From Lonsdalea britannica (GTDB lineage Bacteria; Pseudomonadota; Gammaproteobacteria; Enterobacterales; Enterobacteriaceae), in the NCBI RefSeq assembly GCF_946477055.1, contig NZ_CAMKXG010000023.1, forward strand, positions 1-21,962: DNA of 21,962 bases, in the 5' to 3' direction. The position numbers were made by a program, and so were the translations under genes. The stretch's first letter is position 1. Each line of letters starts with the position of its first letter. The notes under the pieces were generated by a model that made no database searches, had not been told where the DNA came from, and worked only from the letters and a program-made list of their open reading frames with translations. Shown here in pieces: positions 5,674 through 15,117 of this stretch.

Positions 5674-7695
5674 GTGAGCATGGACATGAGTGCTTTCTAT
5701 CAAACGTTCTTTGATGAAGCAGACGAATTGTTGGCGGACATGGAGCAGCATTTATTGCTGCTCGACCCGTCAAGCCCTGATACCGAACAGATGAATGCGA
5801 TCTTCCGAGCGGCTCACTCGATTAAAGGGGGCGCCGGGACGTTTGGTTTCAAGGTATTGCAGGAAACCACGCATTTGCTGGAGAACCTGTTAGATGGTGC
5901 CAGACGCGGCGAAATGCGACTGAGCACTGACATTATCAACCTGTTTCTGGAAACAAAAGACATTATGCAGGATCAGTTGGACGCTTATAAAACCGCGCAG
6001 GAACCGAACGCCGAGAGCTTCGAGTACATCTGCAAGGCCCTTCGTCAGCTTGCGCTTGAGTCTAAAGAAGCTGAAGGCGGAGCTGCTTCTGTTGCTGCGA
6101 CCAACGAAAGTGCTTCCACGACGTCGGCTGCGCCATCCACGCCTGCGGGACACAATGAACTGCGTATTGCCCTCACCAACCTGAAAGAGCCGGAAATTCC
6201 GCAGCTGCTGGAAGAACTGGCAAATTTGGGTACGGTAAAAGATTCTCACCAGACGGCGAACAGTGTTGAAGCCACGCTGGTGACGACCGAAAGTCAGGAC
6301 GATATCACGGCGGTGCTGTGCTTCGTCCTGGAACCCGAGCAGATTAACTTCAAAACCGTCGGCGCGGACGCGGCTCCGGCAGCGCAACAAGAGGCACCTA
6401 AGCCTGAGGCGGCGGAACCAGCTCCGGCTGTGGCCGCGGCACCAGCACCCGCTAAACCTGCTGCGCCGGTCGCCAAACCTGCGGAAGCGGCCAAGGCACG
6501 ACCTAAAACTGGCGATACCAGCATTCGAGTCGCAGTAGAGAAAGTCGACCAGCTGATCAACCTGGTTGGTGAGCTGGTTATCACACAGTCCATGCTGGCG
6601 CAGCGCTCCAGCGCGCTGGATCCTGTGGTGCACGGCGACCTGCTTAATAGCATGGGACAGCTCGAACGCAACGCGCGTGATCTCCAGGAATCTGTCATGT
6701 CCATCCGTATGATGCCAATGGAATACGTGTTCAGCCGCTTCCCGCGTCTGGTTCGTGACTTGGCCGCCAAGCTGGGCAAAGAAGTCGAACTGACGCTGCA
6801 AGGTAGCTCGACTGAACTCGATAAGAGCTTGATCGAACGTATTATTGACCCGCTGACTCACTTGGTGCGTAACAGCCTCGACCACGGTATTGAACATCCA
6901 GAGGATCGTGTTGCCGCTGGCAAAACGGCCGTGGGTAATCTGACTTTGTCCGCTGAACATCAGGGCGGCAACATCTGTATCGAAGTGATCGATGATGGTG
7001 CTGGGCTGAACCGTGAACGTATTCTCGCCAAGGCACTTTCTCAGGGGCTTTCTGTTAGCGACAGCATGACGGATGAAGAAGTCGGGATGCTGATCTTCGC
7101 CCCTGGATTCTCTACGGCGGAAAAAGTCACTGACGTTTCTGGTCGTGGTGTGGGTATGGATGTTGTTAAACGAAATATCCAGGAGATGGGCGGTCATGTG
7201 GAAATCTACTTCCAGAAAGGGAAGGGAACCACTATCCGTATCCTGCTGCCATTGACCCTGGCGATTCTGGATGGCATGTCTGTCAAGGTTGATGGCGAAG
7301 TCTTCATTCTGCCGTTGAACGCGGTAATGGAATCTCTTCAGCCACAGTCTGAAGACCTCTATCCGCTGGCTGGCGGCGAGCGGGTGTTGCAGGTCCGCGG
7401 CGAATATCTGCCGCTGATCGAGCTTTATCAGGTATTTGATGTAGAAAATGCGAAGACGGATGCGACCCAGGGCATTGTCGTCATTCTGCAAAGTGCGGGA
7501 CGTCGTTACGCGTTGCTGGTTGATCAGCTGATTGGTCAGCATCAGGTTGTAGTGAAAAACCTGGAAAGCAACTACCGCAAGGTGCCGGGCGTTTCAGGCG
7601 CAACAATTCTGGGCGATGGTAGTGTTGCGCTGATTGTTGATGTGTCGGCATTGCAGGCGCTTTATCGTGAAAAGCGTGTGGTAGAGACCGCTTAA
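5674..7695 (+). CDS. cheA: Chemotaxis histidine kinase CheA
   Basis: CheA is the cytoplasmic kinase that phosphorylates CheY and CheB under receptor control. From GTG 5674 it is 673 residues starting MSMDMSAFYQTFFDEA, like E. coli. P1 (about 1-130) has the phosphorylated His48 in AAHSIKGGAGTFGF. P2 (about 160-230) docks CheY/CheB. A Pro/Ala linker (about 232-275) precedes P3 dimerization and the P4 ATPase, with N box HLVRNSLDHGIE (396-407), DDGAGL (440-445) and GRGVGMDVV (490-498). P5 (about 530-665) binds CheW. Met98 (codon at 5965), the start of short CheA in E. coli, is kept. A frame three codons longer starts inside the ribosome-binding site and is rejected. Confidence 0.97.
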   Translation: MSMDMSAFYQTFFDEADELLADMEQHLLLLDPSSPDTEQMNAIFRAAHSIKGGAGTFGFKVLQETTHLLENLLDGARRGEMRLSTDIINLFLETKDIMQDQLDAYKTAQEPNAESFEYICKALRQLALESKEAEGGAASVAATNESASTTSAAPSTPAGHNELRIALTNLKEPEIPQLLEELANLGTVKDSHQTANSVEATLVTTESQDDITAVLCFVLEPEQINFKTVGADAAPAAQQEAPKPEAAEPAPAVAAAPAPAKPAAPVAKPAEAAKARPKTGDTSIRVAVEKVDQLINLVGELVITQSMLAQRSSALDPVVHGDLLNSMGQLERNARDLQESVMSIRMMPMEYVFSRFPRLVRDLAAKLGKEVELTLQGSSTELDKSLIERIIDPLTHLVRNSLDHGIEHPEDRVAAGKTAVGNLTLSAEHQGGNICIEVIDDGAGLNRERILAKALSQGLSVSDSMTDEEVGMLIFAPGFSTAEKVTDVSGRGVGMDVVKRNIQEMGGHVEIYFQKGKGTTIRILLPLTLAILDGMSVKVDGEVFILPLNAVMESLQPQSEDLYPLAGGERVLQVRGEYLPLIELYQVFDVENAKTDATQGIVVILQSAGRRYALLVDQLIGQHQVVVKNLESNYRKVPGVSGATILGDGSVALIVDVSALQALYREKRVVETA

Positions 7696-7731
7696 CAAAA
7701 AATAACGGCTATTGATAATAAGGTGAGTAAC

Positions 7732-8229
7732 ATGACTGGACTTGCAAACGTCACAAAACTGGCAGGTGAAACCGTAGGGCAGGAGTTCCTGATCTTTACG
7801 CTTGGCGACGAAGAATACGGCGTCGATATTCTGAAGGTGCAGGAAATCCGGGGTTACGATCAGGTGACTCGCATTGCCAATACGCCTTCCTTTATTAAAG
7901 GTGTAACCAACCTGCGCGGCGTTATTGTTCCGATCGTTGACTTACGCATCAAATTTGCACAGCAGGAAGTTGACTACGATGACAATACGGTCGTTATCGT
8001 TCTGAATCTGGGACAGCGTGTTGTGGGGATCGTCGTTGACGGCGTCTCTGATGTACTGTCCTTGACGGCGGATCAAATCCGTCCGGCTCCGGAATTTGCG
8101 GTTACGCTTTCTACGGAGTATCTGACTGGCTTAGGCTCCTTGGGTGAGCGGATGCTGATTCTGGTCGACATCGAAAAGCTGTTGAGCAGCGAAGAAATGG
8201 CGCTGGTTGATAGCGTGCTGAAAGGTTGA
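7732..8229 (+). CDS. cheW: Chemotaxis coupling protein CheW
   Basis: CheW is the cytoplasmic adaptor linking receptors to CheA. From ATG 7732 the product is 165 residues and starts MTG like E. coli CheW; AAGGTGAG (7720-7727) sits a few bases upstream as ribosome-binding site. A GTG at 7723 is part of that site and is rejected. Sequence is nearly identical to E. coli through [35 protein letters not shown] and [15 protein letters not shown], the two-lobed CheW fold. The C-terminal end is slightly shorter than in E. coli. It lies 36 bases after cheA and before a hairpin that separates it from the receptor gene. Confidence 0.97.
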   Translation: MTGLANVTKLAGETVGQEFLIFTLGDEEYGVDILKVQEIRGYDQVTRIANTPSFIKGVTNLRGVIVPIVDLRIKFAQQEVDYDDNTVVIVLNLGQRVVGIVVDGVSDVLSLTADQIRPAPEFAVTLSTEYLTGLGSLGERMLILVDIEKLLSSEEMALVDSVLKG

Positions 8230-8248
8230 TTTACATACACGCATAACG

Positions 8249-8272
8249 GCGGGCCATCAAAAGATGGCCCGC
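8249..8272 (+). terminator. Strong hairpin between cheW and the receptor gene
   Basis: GCGGGCCATC and GATGGCCCGC form a perfect 10-bp GC-rich stem with an AAAA loop, 19 bases after the cheW stop. No T run follows (TTCACATG), so it may be a partial terminator or an mRNA-stabilising structure that lowers receptor expression relative to cheA and cheW. Confidence 0.5.
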
Positions 8273-8369
8273 TTCACATGTAATGAATTCTTCTTTAAAC
8301 GGAAATCTGTCCAGGTAATGTCCAAAGAATTACCGGTGATAGGGTCATGGAACTATGGAAAAGGCTCAC

Positions 8370-10067
8370 ATGCTTAATCGTATCAAAGTGGTAACGAGTT
8401 TAGTTCTTATCTTGGCGTTGTTCAGTGCTCTTCAATTTATCTCTGGTGGTCTGTTTTTCAATGCGTTGAAAACAGATCGTGATATTTTTCGCGACACCCG
8501 CATCCTCAACGAACAAAAATCGCAGCTGGATGCAACCTGGACGTACCTGTTGCAGGCTCGTAATACGCTAAACCGCGCGGGATCACGTTTGGCGCTGAAT
8601 CAGAACAGCCAGTCCACGAACAACTCCGCGGCGAATGAACTGATCGAATTAGCTAAAAAACAGCTGCAGACGGCTAACGAACGTTTCGGCAATTACGAAA
8701 ATATCCCGTATTCGTCAAAACAGGACAAAGCTATTCAAGCGGCGGTCAAAGCTGATTTTGATACGTTGAACGGCGCGTTAAGCGAACTGGTTGTGTTTAT
8801 CACAACAGGTAAGTTGCAGGCATTCCTCGACCAGCCGACACAGAGTTACCAAAATACGTTTGAAAAAACCTACTTGACGTACCGTGACTCTTACGACGCC
8901 ATTTACAAAGACGCCATTGAAGAGAATGAGTCAGCCTATAGGTCTGCGCTGTGGATTCTTGGCTCCATCGTGGTCTTCGTGCTGGTGATGTCCGGTGTCG
9001 TTTGGCTGGGTGTCAACCGTGCGCTTATCCAACCGCTTAACAAGATCGTTGAAAACATCCGTTATATGGCAAAAGGCGATCTGACTCATCGTCTTGAATT
9101 CCAGGGTACCAACGAAATGGGCATCCTGGCTGACAGCCTCCGCCATATGCAAAGTGAATTCATTACAACTGTGAGCGCCGTACGTCAGGGCGCGGAAGCC
9201 ATTTATACCGGCTCAACAGAAATCAGCGCCGGTAACAACGATCTGTCTTCACGGACCGAACAGCAAGCCGCTTCCCTTGAAGAAACGGCGGCGAGCATGG
9301 AACAGCTGACGGCGACGGTGAAACAAAACGCCGAAAATGCACGTCAGGCTAGCCAACTGGCGCTGAGTGCTTCGGAAACGGCGCAGAAGGGCGGTCAGGT
9401 TGTCGATAACGTGGTCAAAACGATGCACGATATCGCTGGCAGCTCCCAGAAAATCTCTGATATCACCAGCGTGATCGACGGTATCGCCTTCCAGACCAAC
9501 ATCCTTGCGCTGAATGCTGCGGTAGAAGCGGCGAGAGCGGGCGAGCAAGGTCGTGGTTTTGCGGTGGTGGCCGGTGAAGTCCGTAATCTGGCACAGCGCA
9601 GTGCTCAGGCGGCCAAAGAGATCAAAACCCTTATCGACGACTCCGTCGGACGTGTGGATGAAGGTTCGAAGCTGGTCGAAACGGCGGGTGAAACCATGGG
9701 TGAGATCGTCGGCGCGGTAACCCGAGTGACTGACATCATGGGTGAAATCGCTTCCGCTTCCGATGAACAAAGCAAGGGGATCGATCAGGTTGGTCAGGCT
9801 GTAACGGAAATGGACCGGGTCACTCAGCAGAACGCCTCACTGGTAGAAGAATCAGCTTCTGCTGCCGTCGCGCTTGAAGAGCAGGTTCGTGGATTGAACC
9901 AGTCGGTGTCGCTGTTCCGTTTACCGGAAGAAAGAAGTTCCTACCGTCCTGCCATTGCGCCAGCGGCGGCTAAAACAGCGTTGTTGAGCCCGGCGACAGG
10001 GAAATCGTCAGGTAAAAGCCGTGCCGTCGCGGTAGGTTCATCCAGTGATAATTGGGAAAAGTTTTAA
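8370..10067 (+). CDS. Methyl-accepting chemotaxis protein, Tsr-like
   Basis: A transmembrane chemoreceptor of 565 residues when started at ATG 8370 ([11 protein letters not shown], as in Tsr/Tar), with AAAAGG five bases upstream. An ATG five codons earlier is disfavoured. Order: membrane helix 1 (about 8-30), periplasmic four-helix sensor (31-190), membrane helix 2 (about 193-215), HAMP (216-268), methylation helices, and the conserved tip [20 protein letters not shown] (370-389). The end is NWEKF, an xWxxF pentapeptide for CheR/CheB docking. RNTLNRAG keeps the Tsr serine-binding Arg64 and Asn68, and DQPTQ keeps a threonine near Tsr Thr156. Serine sensing is therefore plausible but not proven. 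It is the only receptor here; E. coli has two at this place. Confidence 0.93.
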   Translation: MLNRIKVVTSLVLILALFSALQFISGGLFFNALKTDRDIFRDTRILNEQKSQLDATWTYLLQARNTLNRAGSRLALNQNSQSTNNSAANELIELAKKQLQTANERFGNYENIPYSSKQDKAIQAAVKADFDTLNGALSELVVFITTGKLQAFLDQPTQSYQNTFEKTYLTYRDSYDAIYKDAIEENESAYRSALWILGSIVVFVLVMSGVVWLGVNRALIQPLNKIVENIRYMAKGDLTHRLEFQGTNEMGILADSLRHMQSEFITTVSAVRQGAEAIYTGSTEISAGNNDLSSRTEQQAASLEETAASMEQLTATVKQNAENARQASQLALSASETAQKGGQVVDNVVKTMHDIAGSSQKISDITSVIDGIAFQTNILALNAAVEAARAGEQGRGFAVVAGEVRNLAQRSAQAAKEIKTLIDDSVGRVDEGSKLVETAGETMGEIVGAVTRVTDIMGEIASASDEQSKGIDQVGQAVTEMDRVTQQNASLVEESASAAVALEEQVRGLNQSVSLFRLPEERSSYRPAIAPAAAKTALLSPATGKSSGKSRAVAVGSSSDNWEKF

Positions 10068-10141
10068 CGACGTCTCCGATCGTTGCGGGATGTTCAGTGT
10101 GAATTTCCGCTACGCTTAAATTTGTACCGACGATCGTCTGT

Positions 10142-10174
10142 CCGGCCTCGCTCTGAGGCCGGCAAAATCGTTTT
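10142..10174 (+). terminator. Probable terminator after the receptor gene
   Basis: CCGGCCTC (10142-10149) and GAGGCCGG (10155-10162) form a perfect 8-bp stem with loop GCTCT, followed by CAAAATCGTTTT. The T run is short and displaced, so termination may be incomplete. Its place, 74 bases after the receptor stop and before a new promoter, supports a transcript boundary. Confidence 0.5.
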
Positions 10175-10229
10175 AGCGAGCCGAGAGGTTATATTTTCGG
10201 CTATTACGCGCTGAAAACGTGTATTGAGT

Positions 10230-10256
10230 TAAAGAAAGGTCGGCATCAGCCGATGG
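10230..10256 (+). promoter_or_regulatory. Sigma28 (FliA) promoter upstream of cheR
   Basis: TAAAGAAA (10230-10237), an exact 11-base spacer, and GCCGATGG (10249-10256) match the enterobacterial FliA consensus TAAAGTTT-N11-GCCGATAA at six of eight positions in each box, including all the invariant ones. It predicts a start near 10263, giving an unusually long leader of about 465 bases before cheR. It implies that cheRBYZ has its own class 3 promoter, or that this is the relict promoter of a lost receptor gene. Confidence 0.7.
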
Positions 10257-10358
10257 AGTAAGTGTAGGGGACTTGTCGAGCCGGAATATCGGTCGATAAC
10301 TCTGCATGAGTTGGGCAAAGACGTAGGTCACACAGCAAAACTTATAGCCTTAAAGGCA

Positions 10359-10382
10359 GTGCCGCCGGGAAACCGGCAGCAC
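10359..10382 (+). repeat. Hairpin with GAAA tetraloop in the cheR leader
   Basis: GTGCCGCCGG and CCGGCAGCAC form a 10-bp stem with one mismatch, capped by a GNRA-type GAAA loop. No T run follows. It lies about 95 bases into the transcript predicted from the sigma28 promoter and could be a leader structure. Confidence 0.35.
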
Positions 10383-10504
10383 ATTATAAAAGATAAACGC
10401 AACTTTTTGATTGATGGCCGTAGTTGACGATATGCAGACATGGCTACTGTAGCCTCTGACAGCAGGTATAGAGGTATCGAAGTGGGTAAAACGCAGTGAC
10501 GAAG

Positions 10505-10726
10505 ATGGACGTGTCACCTGAGCTAATTCAGCGTTGGTATAAAAAACATCAGCAGCATCTCGGAAGTTGAGAGGCACAAGGTTGAATGTTTACCAGTAAG
10601 GCGCAGAGGCTGTGCCATACATCTCCAGAAGATGGATATCTGATAAATGGTATGCCTGTAATTGCTGTTAGGGATGAGCCCATATTGAAAAACAAGAAGA
10701 TAACCTATCCATTTTCGGGCAGTTAG
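10505..10726 (+). pseudogene. Small frame with two TGA stops, abutting cheR
   Basis: One frame begins ATG at 10505 (MDVSPELIQRWYKKHQQ), is cut by TGA at 10568-10570 and TGA at 10583-10585, restarts at ATG 10586 and continues for 46 codons to TAG at 10724-10726, three bases before the cheR ATG. The last part (MFTSKAQRL ... ITYPFSGS) could be translated on its own: AAGG lies four bases before its ATG. I do not recognise the family. It may be a decayed gene, or a short frame that couples translation into cheR, whose own ribosome-binding site is weak. Confidence 0.25.
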
Positions 10727-10729
10727 ACA

Positions 10730-11605
10730 ATGAAAAATACGACATCGCCAAATCATTCTGGATCTGCGTCAATATTGTCGCAGATGGTTGAACGGTTACC
10801 GCTCTCTGATACGCACTTCAAACGTATTAGTCAGCTGATATATCAACGCGCCGGTATCGTGCTGGCCGATCACAAGCGGGAAATGGTTTATAACCGCTTG
10901 GTTCGGCGTCTGCGATTACTGGGCATAAACGATTTCGGTCAATACCTGGCACTGTTGGAGTCCGATCCTAATAGCGCTGAATGGCAGGCGTTTACCAACG
11001 CATTGACCACCAACCTGACGGCTTTTTTCCGTGAGGCGCATCATTTCCCGATCTTGGCTGAACACGCCCGCAAGCGTCAGGGTAACTACTCCGTCTGGAG
11101 TACCGCCGCATCGACGGGTGAAGAGCCCTACTCGCTAGCGATGACGTTGGCTGAAGTTTTTGGCGACAAATCACATAATCACTGTCAGGTGATAGCCAGC
11201 GATATCGATACTCAGGTGCTGGAAAAGGCGTCTGCCGGCATATATCGGCAGGATGAATTGCGCTCGCTCTCTCCTCAGCAGATGCAGCGCTTTTTCTTAC
11301 GCGGCACCGGTCCACACAGCGGTCTGGTTCGCGTGCGCCCCGAACTGGCTTCAATGGTTCATTTCCAGCAATTGAATCTCCTGGCGCCGGAGTGGGCTGT
11401 TCCCGCGCCGTTTGATGCCATTTTTTGCCGTAACATCATGATTTATTTCGACAAAGAAACACAGGAACGTATCCTGCGTCGCTTTGTTCCGCTGCTTAAA
11501 CCCGGCGGATTACTATTTGCTGGTCATTCAGAGAATTTCAGTCAGATCAGTCGGGAATTCTATCTGCGCGGGCAGACTGTGTATGGGCTGGCTAAGGAAA
11601 GATAA
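10730..11605 (+). CDS. cheR: Chemotaxis receptor methyltransferase CheR
   Basis: CheR methylates receptor glutamates using S-adenosylmethionine, resetting sensitivity during adaptation. The 291-residue product matches E. coli CheR (286). The N-terminal helical domain ([28 protein letters not shown]) is followed by the methyltransferase fold: SAM-binding [13 protein letters not shown] (123-135), [12 protein letters not shown] (156-167), [14 protein letters not shown] (228-241) and the C-terminal [14 protein letters not shown]. Its docking target, the receptor tail NWEKF, is encoded just upstream. The start ATG has only a weak ribosome-binding sequence (GGGCAG). The stop overlaps cheB by one base (TAATG). 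Confidence 0.97.
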   Translation: MKNTTSPNHSGSASILSQMVERLPLSDTHFKRISQLIYQRAGIVLADHKREMVYNRLVRRLRLLGINDFGQYLALLESDPNSAEWQAFTNALTTNLTAFFREAHHFPILAEHARKRQGNYSVWSTAASTGEEPYSLAMTLAEVFGDKSHNHCQVIASDIDTQVLEKASAGIYRQDELRSLSPQQMQRFFLRGTGPHSGLVRVRPELASMVHFQQLNLLAPEWAVPAPFDAIFCRNIMIYFDKETQERILRRFVPLLKPGGLLFAGHSENFSQISREFYLRGQTVYGLAKER

Positions 11606-12657
11606 TGAGCAAAATAAAAGTATTGTGCGTTGACGACTCAGCGCTCATGCGTCAAATCATGACTGAGATCATCAATAGTCATCCCGATATGGAAGTGGTG
11701 GCGACCGCGCCGGATCCTTTGGTGGCGCGCGATCTGATTAAAAAATTCAATCCACAGGTTCTGACGTTGGATGTCGAAATGCCGCGCATGGACGGATTGG
11801 ATTTTCTCGAAAAGCTGATGCGACTGCGACCGATGCCGGTTGTCATGGTGTCATCGCTGACCGGTAAGGGATCGGAAATCACACTGCGTGCGCTGGAACT
11901 GGGCGCTATCGATTTTGTGACCAAACCTCAGCTGGGGATTCGCGAAGGCATGCTGGCATACAGTGAGCTCATTGCTGACAAAATTCGTACGGCGGCCAAG
12001 GCGCGTTTGCCGCAACACAGCCAGAGCGCTGCGGCGCCGGTGAAAGTGCTTAGCACACCGTTGTTGAGTAGTGAAAAGCTGATCGCCATCGGCGCGTCAA
12101 CCGGCGGTACAGAGGCGATTCGTCATGTACTTCAGCCGCTGCCGCCTACCAGTCCTGCGGTCATTATCACGCAGCACATGCCGCCGGGCTTCACCAAGTC
12201 TTTCGCTGAGCGTCTGAACAAGCTGTGTCAGATCACGGTGAAAGAAGCGGAAGACGGCGAGCGTGTCTTGCCGGGTCATGCGTACATTGCGCCGGGGGCT
12301 CGACACATGGAGCTGTCGCGCAGCGGAGCAAACTATCAGGTCAAGTTACATGACGAGGCTCCGGTAAACCGGCATCGTCCTTCCGTGGACGTGTTATTCC
12401 GATCCGTGGCGAAATACGCGGGTCGCAACGCGGTCGGCGTCATTCTGACGGGAATGGGTAACGACGGCGCGATGGGCATGCTGGAAATGCATCAGGCCGG
12501 CGCGTACACGATGGCGCAAAATGAAGCCAGCTGTGTAGTTTTTGGTATGCCTCGAGAGGCTATTGCGCTCGGTGGTGTCGACGAAGTGGTGGATTTGCAC
12601 CAGGTAAGTCAGCGAATGCTGGCTCAAATTTCTGCCGGACAGGCATTACGTATATAG
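11605..12657 (+). CDS. cheB: Chemotaxis methylesterase/deamidase CheB
   Basis: CheB removes receptor methyl groups and deamidates receptor glutamines; CheA activates it by phosphorylation. The 350-residue product has a receiver domain (about 1-120) with Asp10, Asp11, phosphoacceptor Asp56 ([11 protein letters not shown]), Thr/Ser and Lys in [10 protein letters not shown] and VTKP. A linker leads to the esterase domain with the catalytic triad Ser165 (GASTGGTE), His191 (TQHMPPGF) and Asp287 (GMGNDGAMG), one residue later than in E. coli. The start shares one base with the cheR stop, so opposing adaptation enzymes are translationally linked. A 37-base gap with TAGGAG leads to cheY. Confidence 0.97.
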   Translation: MSKIKVLCVDDSALMRQIMTEIINSHPDMEVVATAPDPLVARDLIKKFNPQVLTLDVEMPRMDGLDFLEKLMRLRPMPVVMVSSLTGKGSEITLRALELGAIDFVTKPQLGIREGMLAYSELIADKIRTAAKARLPQHSQSAAAPVKVLSTPLLSSEKLIAIGASTGGTEAIRHVLQPLPPTSPAVIITQHMPPGFTKSFAERLNKLCQITVKEAEDGERVLPGHAYIAPGARHMELSRSGANYQVKLHDEAPVNRHRPSVDVLFRSVAKYAGRNAVGVILTGMGNDGAMGMLEMHQAGAYTMAQNEASCVVFGMPREAIALGGVDEVVDLHQVSQRMLAQISAGQALRI

Positions 12658-12670
12658 CAGCTCCGAGTGA

Positions 12671-13084
<414 letters not shown>

Positions 13085-13093
13085 GGAGATGTC

Positions 13094-13741
13094 ATGAATC
13101 CACATCCGGTGCCCCCTGTTAACGATAACGCGTCTGCGACCGAGATTATTTCCCGTATCGGCCAGCTGACTCGTATGCTGCGTGATAGCCTGAAAGAGCT
13201 GGGCTTGGATCATGCTATTGCCGAAGCGGCGGAAGCAATTCCTGACGCTCGGGATCGTCTTGATTATGTTGTTCAGATGACCGCACAGGCGGCAGAGCGC
13301 GCTCTGAACTGTGTTGAGGCTTCTCAGCCGCGTCAGAATAAGCTGGAAGAAGACGCCAAATCCCTGACGACGCGTTGGGACGAGTGGTTTGAAAACCCGA
13401 TTGAGTTGGCCGATGCACGTGAGCTGGTAACGGATACCCGCAGTTATCTACAGGAAGTTCCCGAACATACCTCTTTCACCAATGCTCAGTTACTGGAAAT
13501 CATGATGGCGCAGGACTTCCAGGATCTGACGGGACAGGTCATCAAACGCATGATGGATGTTGTCCAGGAGATTGAGAAACAGCTGCTGATGGTCTTGCTG
13601 GAAAATATGCCAGAGAAAAAGGCTGAACCGAAGCGTGCTGATGATGGACTGCTCAACGGTCCTCAAGTCGACAAAACCGCTGCTGGTATTGTCTCAAATC
13701 AGGATCAGGTCGACGATCTGCTCGACAGCCTCGGATTCTGA
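13094..13741 (+). CDS. cheZ: CheY-P phosphatase CheZ
   Basis: CheZ ends the signal by speeding dephosphorylation of CheY. The 215-residue product is helical throughout, like the E. coli protein (214). The catalytic region [17 protein letters not shown] carries Gln148 and Asp144, equivalent to E. coli Gln147 and Asp143. The C-terminal CheY-binding helix [13 protein letters not shown] is intact at the end of a variable linker. It is the last gene of the cheRBYZ group. AAGGAGAT precedes the ATG, and a strong hairpin follows at 13801-13830. Confidence 0.97.
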   Translation: MNPHPVPPVNDNASATEIISRIGQLTRMLRDSLKELGLDHAIAEAAEAIPDARDRLDYVVQMTAQAAERALNCVEASQPRQNKLEEDAKSLTTRWDEWFENPIELADARELVTDTRSYLQEVPEHTSFTNAQLLEIMMAQDFQDLTGQVIKRMMDVVQEIEKQLLMVLLENMPEKKAEPKRADDGLLNGPQVDKTAAGIVSNQDQVDDLLDSLGF

Positions 13742-13800
13742 TTAGCCCGACCCCTGACAGTCTGTAGATTGGGGGGATATCAGGCAAAGGTATGTGGATT

Positions 13801-13830
13801 TTTACGGTCGGGCCTTCTCCCGACCGTAAA
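13801..13830. terminator. Strong hairpin downstream of cheZ
   Basis: TTTACGGTCGGG (13801-13812) and CCCGACCGTAAA (13819-13830) form a perfect 12-bp stem with loop CCTTCT, 59 bases after cheZ. The plus-strand flank (TCCCCACTTCT) has no T run, so it may act as a partial or Rho-aided terminator or protect the 3' end. It marks the boundary before the flhB promoter. Confidence 0.6.
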
Positions 13831-13849
13831 TCCCCACTTCTATTTGCTT

Positions 13850-13892
13850 ATGCATCAAATAGCCGCCTCTTTTCTTCTTTTTTCCACCCATC
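13850..13892 (+). promoter_or_regulatory. Possible FlhDC box upstream of flhB
   Basis: ATGCATCAAATAGCCG (13850-13865) resembles the FlhDC half-site (AATGGCAGAAATAGCG). A weaker inverted half, near TTTTTTCCACCCATC, follows after about ten bases. FlhDC activates flhBAE as a class 2 operon in E. coli and Salmonella, and the site lies about 75-115 bases before the flhB start. The second half is poor, so this is tentative. Confidence 0.45.
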
Positions 13893-13965
13893 AAGTTTTT
13901 TCTTATTTGTCATGCTAATCGCGTGTATTTTTCGTTTTGGTCAGTAACAAACAGGAACAGCTAAC

Positions 13966-15117
13966 GTGGCAGACGATAGCGATCTGGAAAAAACAGAGGC
14001 CCCCACAGCCCACCGAACGGAAAAAGCCCGCGAGGAAGGTCAAGTTCCTCGATCCCGAGAATTGACATCTATTCTCATGCTCATTATTGGGCTGGGAATA
14101 TTGTGGATGACCGGCGAGATGATGTACCACCGGCTTGGCACGATGCTGAGCCAGGGGCTGTATTTCAACCACGACATCATCAATGACAACAAACAGATGG
14201 GCCGGCATGTCCTTGCGTTGCTGAAACTGGCTGCGATGGCATTAGTCCCGATTATGTTGGGCATGGTTCTTGTCGCCATTGGTGCGCCGGTTGTGCTGGG
14301 TGGCCTGGTGTTTAGTACCAAGTCCTTTGAGTTTAGCCTTGAGAAGCTCGATCCGATTGCGGGGCTCAAACGGCTGTTCTCATCACAAATGGTGGCCGAG
14401 TTGTTCAAAGCCATCATTAAAGCTGTCGTCGTTGGCGTGGTGACGGGGCTGTTCCTCTGGCACAAATGGCCGGAGATTTTGCGGCTGATTTCCGAACCGC
14501 TAGTGACGGCACTCGGCGATGCGCTTGAACTGGCGATTTACTGTGGCTTTTTGGTACTGCTTAGCATGATCCCCATGGTGGCCTTTGACGTCTTCTGGCA
14601 GATCTGGAGCCACTTGAAAAAACTGCGTATGAGTAAGCAGGATATTCGGGATGAGTTCAAACAGAACGAAGGTGACCCGCATATCAAAGGGCGTATTCGC
14701 CAGATGCAGCGGGCGATAGCCCAGCGACGCATGATGGCTGATGTCCCGAAAGCCGATGTGATTGTGACGAACCCGACGCATTATGCGGTCGCGCTACAGT
14801 ACAACGACAAAAAGATGAGCGCGCCGAAAGTGTTAGCCAAAGGTGCCGGAGATATCGCTCTGAAGATTCGAGAAATCGGCGCTGAACATCGCGTGCCGAC
14901 GCTGGAAGCGCCCCCTTTAGCAAGGGCGCTCTATAAGCACGCTGAAATTGGAAAAAGCATTCCCGCCACACTGTATGCGGCTGTTGCCGAAGTGTTGGTC
15001 TGGGTGTACCAAATTAAACGTTGGAAACGTGAAGGCGGCCTGACGCCGCAGAAACCAACTCATTTATCTGTGCCAGATTCACTGGACTTCGCAAAAGAGA
15101 ACACGACTGATGGCTAA
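13966..15117 (+). CDS. flhB: Flagellar export gate and specificity-switch protein FlhB
   Basis: FlhB is part of the inner-membrane gate of the flagellar type III export machine and switches substrate from rod/hook to filament by self-cleavage. The 383-residue product (E. coli 382) starts at GTG with MADDSDLEKTEAPTAHRTEKA, has four membrane helices (about 32-210) and a cytoplasmic domain. The self-cleavage motif is NPTH at 269-272, in VIVTNPTHYAVAL, exactly as in Salmonella. AGGAACAG lies upstream as ribosome-binding site. It overlaps flhA by eight bases, so the two gate proteins are translationally coupled. Confidence 0.97.
   Translation: MADDSDLEKTEAPTAHRTEKAREEGQVPRSRELTSILMLIIGLGILWMTGEMMYHRLGTMLSQGLYFNHDIINDNKQMGRHVLALLKLAAMALVPIMLGMVLVAIGAPVVLGGLVFSTKSFEFSLEKLDPIAGLKRLFSSQMVAELFKAIIKAVVVGVVTGLFLWHKWPEILRLISEPLVTALGDALELAIYCGFLVLLSMIPMVAFDVFWQIWSHLKKLRMSKQDIRDEFKQNEGDPHIKGRIRQMQRAIAQRRMMADVPKADVIVTNPTHYAVALQYNDKKMSAPKVLAKGAGDIALKIREIGAEHRVPTLEAPPLARALYKHAEIGKSIPATLYAAVAEVLVWVYQIKRWKREGGLTPQKPTHLSVPDSLDFAKENTTDG

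Larger units (their letters stand above)
10068..10729. other. 660-base gap between receptor gene and cheR
   Basis: No recognisable full gene lies here. It contains a GC-rich hairpin (10142-10162), a sigma28-type promoter (10230-10256), an imperfect hairpin with a GAAA loop (10359-10382) and a frame interrupted by two TGA codons that ends three bases before cheR. In E. coli the equivalent position holds a second receptor gene (tap), but I see no receptor sequence left here. Confidence 0.7.

Noticed and set aside
5890..7542. A 550-codon open frame on the minus strand through cheA
   Set aside because: It lies opposite a strongly conserved, full-length cheA; its translation has no recognisable domain and is rich in His, Arg and Gln, as expected of an antisense shadow of biased codons.
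8230..8369. Sigma28 promoter upstream of the receptor gene
   Set aside because: TAAACGGA-N11-GTAATGTC and TCAAAAGA-N11-ACATGTAA were examined; neither has a GCCGATAA-like -10.
10300..10420. Possible c-di-GMP (GEMM) riboswitch in the cheR leader
   Set aside because: GGGCAAAG and GGAAACC-like pieces are present, but the order and conserved core of the GEMM motif are not.
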